A DNA stretch of 25,165 nt. Source: UBA1413 sp964472165 (lineage in GTDB: Bacteria; Bacteroidota; Bacteroidia; Bacteroidales; Prolixibacteraceae). The translations under genes were made by a program, and so were the position numbers. Shown here in pieces: positions 22,286-25,165 of the stretch (positions are counted from its first letter, which is position 1; the number at the start of each line of letters is the position of its first letter). The stretch spans positions 1 to 25,165 of the forward strand of contig CAYYJE010000044.1 of the NCBI GenBank assembly GCA_964472165.1. The letters run 5' to 3'. The notes below the pieces were generated by a model that saw only the letters and a list, made by a program, of their open reading frames with translations, was not told where the DNA came from and searched no databases.

Positions 22286-22292
22286 ATCGGGT

Positions 22293-24296
22293 TTATCCCA
22301 GGAGTTCATCGAGCAGGTTGTCATCGGCTTCATGGGGTAATGTGACCTTCAGCATGGGATTTTGTTCCATGGCCCTGCGGATGGTAAAGACCGCCGGTTT
22401 ATTTCTGGCCCAGCTCCTTCGGGCAATGCCATTCGACACATCCCAGTAGAGCATATTTTTCAGCCGGTTGCCGGCTTCAGGAGAACCGTCAATGGTCAGT
22501 CCGAACCCGCCATTGATTACCTCACCCCAACCTACTCCTCCTCCGTTGTGAAGAGAAACCCAGGTTGCCCCCCTGAAACTGTCTCCGGCAAAATTCTGCA
22601 CGGCCATGTCCGCAGTGAATTGTGACCCGTCGGTAATATTGGAAGTCTCCCTCCAGGGGGAGTCAGTGCCTGAAACATCGTGATGGTCACGTCCAAGGAC
22701 TATTGGAGCCGATATGATTTTTTTCCGGATGGCCTCGTTGAAAGCCGATGCAATGGCAATTCTTCCTTCGGCGTCGGCGTATAGGATTCTTGCCTGTGAT
22801 CCCACAACCAGGTTGTTTTTTCCTGCTTCCCGGATCCATTGAAGGTTGTCTTCCATTTGGCTTTTGATCTCAGCGGGACTCCGGGCAATCATTTTTTCCA
22901 AAACTTCCGCTGCCAGAAGATCGCTTTTTGTCAGATCTTCAGATTTCCCGGAAGTACAAACCCACCTGAAGGGGCCAAAACCGTAATCGAAGAACAGAGG
23001 CCCCATGATATCCTGTACATAAGAAGGGTACCGGTAATTTCCGCCTTGTTTGAAAATATCAGCGCCGGCTCTGCCCGATTCCAGAAGGAATGCATTGCCG
23101 TAATCCCAGAAATACATCCCTCTGGCTGTCAGTTTGTTGATTGCGTCGACCTGTCTGATCAATGAGGCTTTTACATTTTCCCTGAAACTTTCGGGATCCT
23201 CAGCCATCATCCGGTTCGATTCCTCAAAACTTAATCCTGCCGGATAATAACCCCCCGAAAACGGATTGTGTAAGGAGGTCTGGTCTGAACCCAGGTCGAT
23301 ATCAATTTCCCTGCGGGCAATCTCTTCCCATAAATCGACCACATTCCCTTGGTAGGCCAGCGAAACTGCCTCCCCTTTGCGGGCGGCCTCCGTCATCCTG
23401 TCGATCACTCCGGGAAACGTAGTGTGGACTTCATCCACCCACCCCTGTACCTGTCGGGTGTGAACTGCCTTTGGATTGATTTCTGCCGTCACACATACCA
23501 TGCCGGCAATCACGGCAGCTTTGGGCTGAGCTCCCGACATGCCGCCCAGTCCTGAAGTGATGAAAATCCTGCCCTTTCCCGGTCCGCGCGCATGCATCCG
23601 GGCAGCGTTGAGCAGGGTTAGGGTTGTTCCGTGGACGATTCCCTGGGGACCGATATACATATACGATCCGGCGGTCATCTGTCCGTACTGGGTAACCCCA
23701 AGTGCGTTGCACCTTTCGTAATCCTCCCTGGAAGAATAGTTGGGAATCATCATTCCATTGGTGATGACCGTGCGTGGAGCATCGGGATGTGAGGGAAACA
23801 ATCCGAGCGGATGGCCTGAATACATCACGAGCGTCTGGTCGTCACGCATCTCTGACAGGTATTTCATGGTCAGCAGGTACTGTGCCCAGTTTTGAAAAAC
23901 GGCACCATTTCCTCCGTAGGTAATCAGTTCATGCGGGTGCTGAGCCACTGCCGGATCAAGGTTGTTCTGAATCATCAGCATAATGGAGGCAGCCTGTCTG
24001 GATTGGGCTGGGTAGGAGGAAAGGGGTCTTGCTTTCATCTCGTAGGTTGGCCTGAACCTGTACATGTAAATTCTGCCGTACTGTTCCAGCTCGTCCAGGA
24101 ACTCAGGTGCCAGAATCGAATGAAAACCGGCAGGGAAATAGCGAAGGGCATTTTTAAGGGCCAGCTTTTTCTCCTGGTGATTGAGCACGTCTTTCCGCCT
24201 GGGGGCATGGTTCACATCCGGATCATACAACCTTTTTCCGGGGAGGGAGGAAGGAATCCCTTCCCTGATCGCTTCAGCAAATTCATAGTCACTCAT
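22293..24296 (-). CDS. hutU: Urocanate hydratase (urocanase), long form
   Basis: 667 aa, about 110 longer than the Pseudomonas-type enzyme and typical of the form I know from Bacteroidota. It converts urocanate to imidazolone propionate in histidine breakdown using tightly bound NAD+. Visible: ITYGGNGAVFQNWAQY, YSGHPLGLFPSHPDAPR, the NAD+-binding GLGGMSGAQPKAA from 249, FWDYGNAFLLESGRAGAD, and DYGFGPFRWVCTSG with Cys447, probably equivalent to the active-site cysteine of known urocanases. DHHDVSGTDSPWRET and HNGGGVGWGEVINGGFG follow. hutH, hutI and formimidoyltransferase genes are not in the window. A promoter-like TATTTTG lies upstream at 24338-24344 and another exact box at 24382-24389. Confidence 0.95.
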   Translation of the reverse strand: MSDYEFAEAIREGIPSSLPGKRLYDPDVNHAPRRKDVLNHQEKKLALKNALRYFPAGFHSILAPEFLDELEQYGRIYMYRFRPTYEMKARPLSSYPAQSRQAASIMLMIQNNLDPAVAQHPHELITYGGNGAVFQNWAQYLLTMKYLSEMRDDQTLVMYSGHPLGLFPSHPDAPRTVITNGMMIPNYSSREDYERCNALGVTQYGQMTAGSYMYIGPQGIVHGTTLTLLNAARMHARGPGKGRIFITSGLGGMSGAQPKAAVIAGMVCVTAEINPKAVHTRQVQGWVDEVHTTFPGVIDRMTEAARKGEAVSLAYQGNVVDLWEEIARREIDIDLGSDQTSLHNPFSGGYYPAGLSFEESNRMMAEDPESFRENVKASLIRQVDAINKLTARGMYFWDYGNAFLLESGRAGADIFKQGGNYRYPSYVQDIMGPLFFDYGFGPFRWVCTSGKSEDLTKSDLLAAEVLEKMIARSPAEIKSQMEDNLQWIREAGKNNLVVGSQARILYADAEGRIAIASAFNEAIRKKIISAPIVLGRDHHDVSGTDSPWRETSNITDGSQFTADMAVQNFAGDSFRGATWVSLHNGGGVGWGEVINGGFGLTIDGSPEAGNRLKNMLYWDVSNGIARRSWARNKPAVFTIRRAMEQNPMLKVTLPHEADDNLLDELLG

Positions 24297-24337
24297 CGCC
24301 TGATGTGGTTAATCTGTGAAAAAATGTAATTTAGCGG

Positions 24338-24344
24338 CAAAATA
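24338..24344 (-). promoter_or_regulatory. Candidate -7 box of hutU
   Basis: On the minus strand TATTTTG followed by CCGCTAAA. It is one T shorter than TAnnTTTG but shares the GC discriminator of other promoters in the window; leader about 36 nt. An alternative is the exact TACATTTG at 24389-24382, which lacks that discriminator. Confidence 0.35.
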
Positions 24345-24413
24345 TGGGGTTTCTCCGATTTTAACGATGATATTTAACAACCAAATGTAAAATTTGCTAA
24401 AAATTTTGACCCT

Positions 24414-24992
24414 ATGAAAAGGTTTTATTTAATTGTTGGTGTAGTGATTTCAGGATTCTTGTTTACCGGCTGTGGTTACAACAAGATGGTTTCCATGGAT
24501 GAGTCGGTGGCTTCAGCCTGGGCACAGGTTGAAAATGTGTACCAGCGGCGGGCGGATCTTATCCCTAACCTCGTGGAAACGGTCAAGGGCTATGCCGCGC
24601 ATGAGCAGGAAACATTTACCCGTGTGATTGAAGCGCGTTCGCAGGCTACCTCCATGAAGGTAGATCCGGCCAACCTTACACCGGATGCGATCCGGCAGTT
24701 CCAGGAAGCTCAGCAGGGCCTCTCGTCTGCACTCAGCCGTCTGATGGTGGTGGTAGAGCAGTACCCTGATCTGAAAGCCAACCAGAATTTTCTTGATCTG
24801 CAGGCTCAGCTCGAAGGAACCGAAAACCGGATCACTGTGGAAAGAATGAAATTCAATGAAACAACGCAGGCTTACAATGCCTACATACGCAGATTTCCGG
24901 AACTGATCACGGCAAAGATTTTCGGATTTGACAAAAAGGCCTATTTTGAGGCTCAGGCAGGTGCGGAAAAGGCGCCGGAAGTCAAATTTTAA
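24414..24992 (+). CDS. LemA family lipoprotein
   Basis: 192 aa. The N-terminal signal ends in a lipobox, L-F-T-G-C20, so the mature protein should be lipidated on Cys20 and held at a membrane. The LemA domain follows: YNKMVSMDESVASAWAQVENVYQRRADLIPNLVETVKGYAAHEQETF is the family hallmark, and a long helical bundle continues to NAYIRRFPELITAKIFGFDKKAYFEA near the C-terminus. LemA proteins are widespread, of unclear function, and often sit beside TPM-domain (YgcG-like) genes; here the downstream DNA begins with repeats and the window ends, so a partner may lie outside. Divergent from hutU with 117 nt between. Confidence 0.92.
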   Translation: MKRFYLIVGVVISGFLFTGCGYNKMVSMDESVASAWAQVENVYQRRADLIPNLVETVKGYAAHEQETFTRVIEARSQATSMKVDPANLTPDAIRQFQEAQQGLSSALSRLMVVVEQYPDLKANQNFLDLQAQLEGTENRITVERMKFNETTQAYNAYIRRFPELITAKIFGFDKKAYFEAQAGAEKAPEVKF

Positions 24993-25050
24993 GGACTGGG
25001 TCAAGGTCAAGGGCCTTCGCTTCGCTACGGCAGGTCAGGGATAAAATTTG

Positions 25051-25074
25051 TTCAAAGGTTCAAAGGTTCAAAGG
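25051..25074. repeat. Three tandem TTCAAAGG octamers
   Basis: Three perfect consecutive copies, followed by the small hairpin GGCAC TTC GTGCC (25073-25085) and a further partial GTTCAAA. It lies 59 nt after the lemA stop. Confidence 0.8.
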
Positions 25075-25102
25075 CACTTCGTGCCGTTGAAAGGTTCAAA
25101 TC

Positions 25103-25165
25103 ATTTGATGATTTGATGATTTGATGATTTGATGATTTGATGATTTGATGATTTGATGATTTGAT
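25103..25165. repeat. Tandem ATTTGATG octamer array, cut by window end
   Basis: Seven perfect copies of ATTTGATG plus seven bases of an eighth, running off the window. Same period as the AAATCGAT array at 12585-12624 and the TTCAAAGG triplet just upstream. No open frame or spacer structure accompanies it. Confidence 0.9.

Overview
The window reads as chromosomal DNA of a member of the Bacteroidota, most likely Bacteroidales-like. The reasons are Bacteroidota-type -7 promoter boxes (TAnnTTTG) ahead of many genes, the lack of Shine-Dalgarno-like sites, a DUF2851 protein, a tRNA-guanine transglycosylase with the cysteine-less C-terminus I associate with this phylum, a long-form urocanate hydratase (667 aa), a one-chain glycine decarboxylase, and intergenic octamer repeats. 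I see no rRNA, tRNA, CRISPR array, insertion sequence, phage or plasmid gene.

Layout. 1-504 (-) is the N-terminal part of a DUF2851 gene, divergent from a class C beta-lactamase-like serine hydrolase (603-1952, +). Then come rpsO (2080-2349) with a structured leader and a terminator, pnp (2505-4826) with an Arg/Asp/Gly-rich tail, a GC-rich hairpin block (4891-5023), and a small two-helix membrane protein (5131-5616). Two minus-strand genes, an Idh-like Rossmann protein (8124-7249) and a polyprenyl-phosphate sugar transferase (7149-5734), converge on it. From 8259 rightwards are pcm and an MBL-fold hydrolase, gcvP, a hairpin and octamer-repeat block, ispE, and a small secreted protein made of four WMTD-type repeats (13701-14123).

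The minus strand then carries an acyl-CoA carboxylase carboxyltransferase subunit and its biotin carrier (16147-14208), and tgt-lptG/F (18579-16368). Divergent from tgt is a plus-strand run: a GT2 glycosyltransferase, an ECF-type sigma factor and rsmG (18641-21017), followed by an HU gene (21239-21508). A strong bidirectional terminator separates HU from an isochorismatase-fold protein that lacks the catalytic cysteine (22227-21583), followed by hutU (24296-22293) and a divergent LemA lipoprotein (24414-24992). The window ends inside a tandem octamer array.

Most of the content is housekeeping: translation and RNA turnover (S15, PNPase, TGT, RsmG), one-carbon and amino-acid catabolism (GcvP, HutU), propionate/methylmalonyl-CoA metabolism, isoprenoid synthesis (IspE) and envelope assembly (LptF/G-like permease, sugar transferase, GT2). 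I found no clear multi-gene novel system. The best candidates for undescribed biology are the WMTD-repeat secreted protein, the rpsO leader RNA, the cysteine-less isochorismatase-fold protein, a 7-4-7 palindrome at the acyl-CoA carboxylase promoter, and the structured intergenic repeats.
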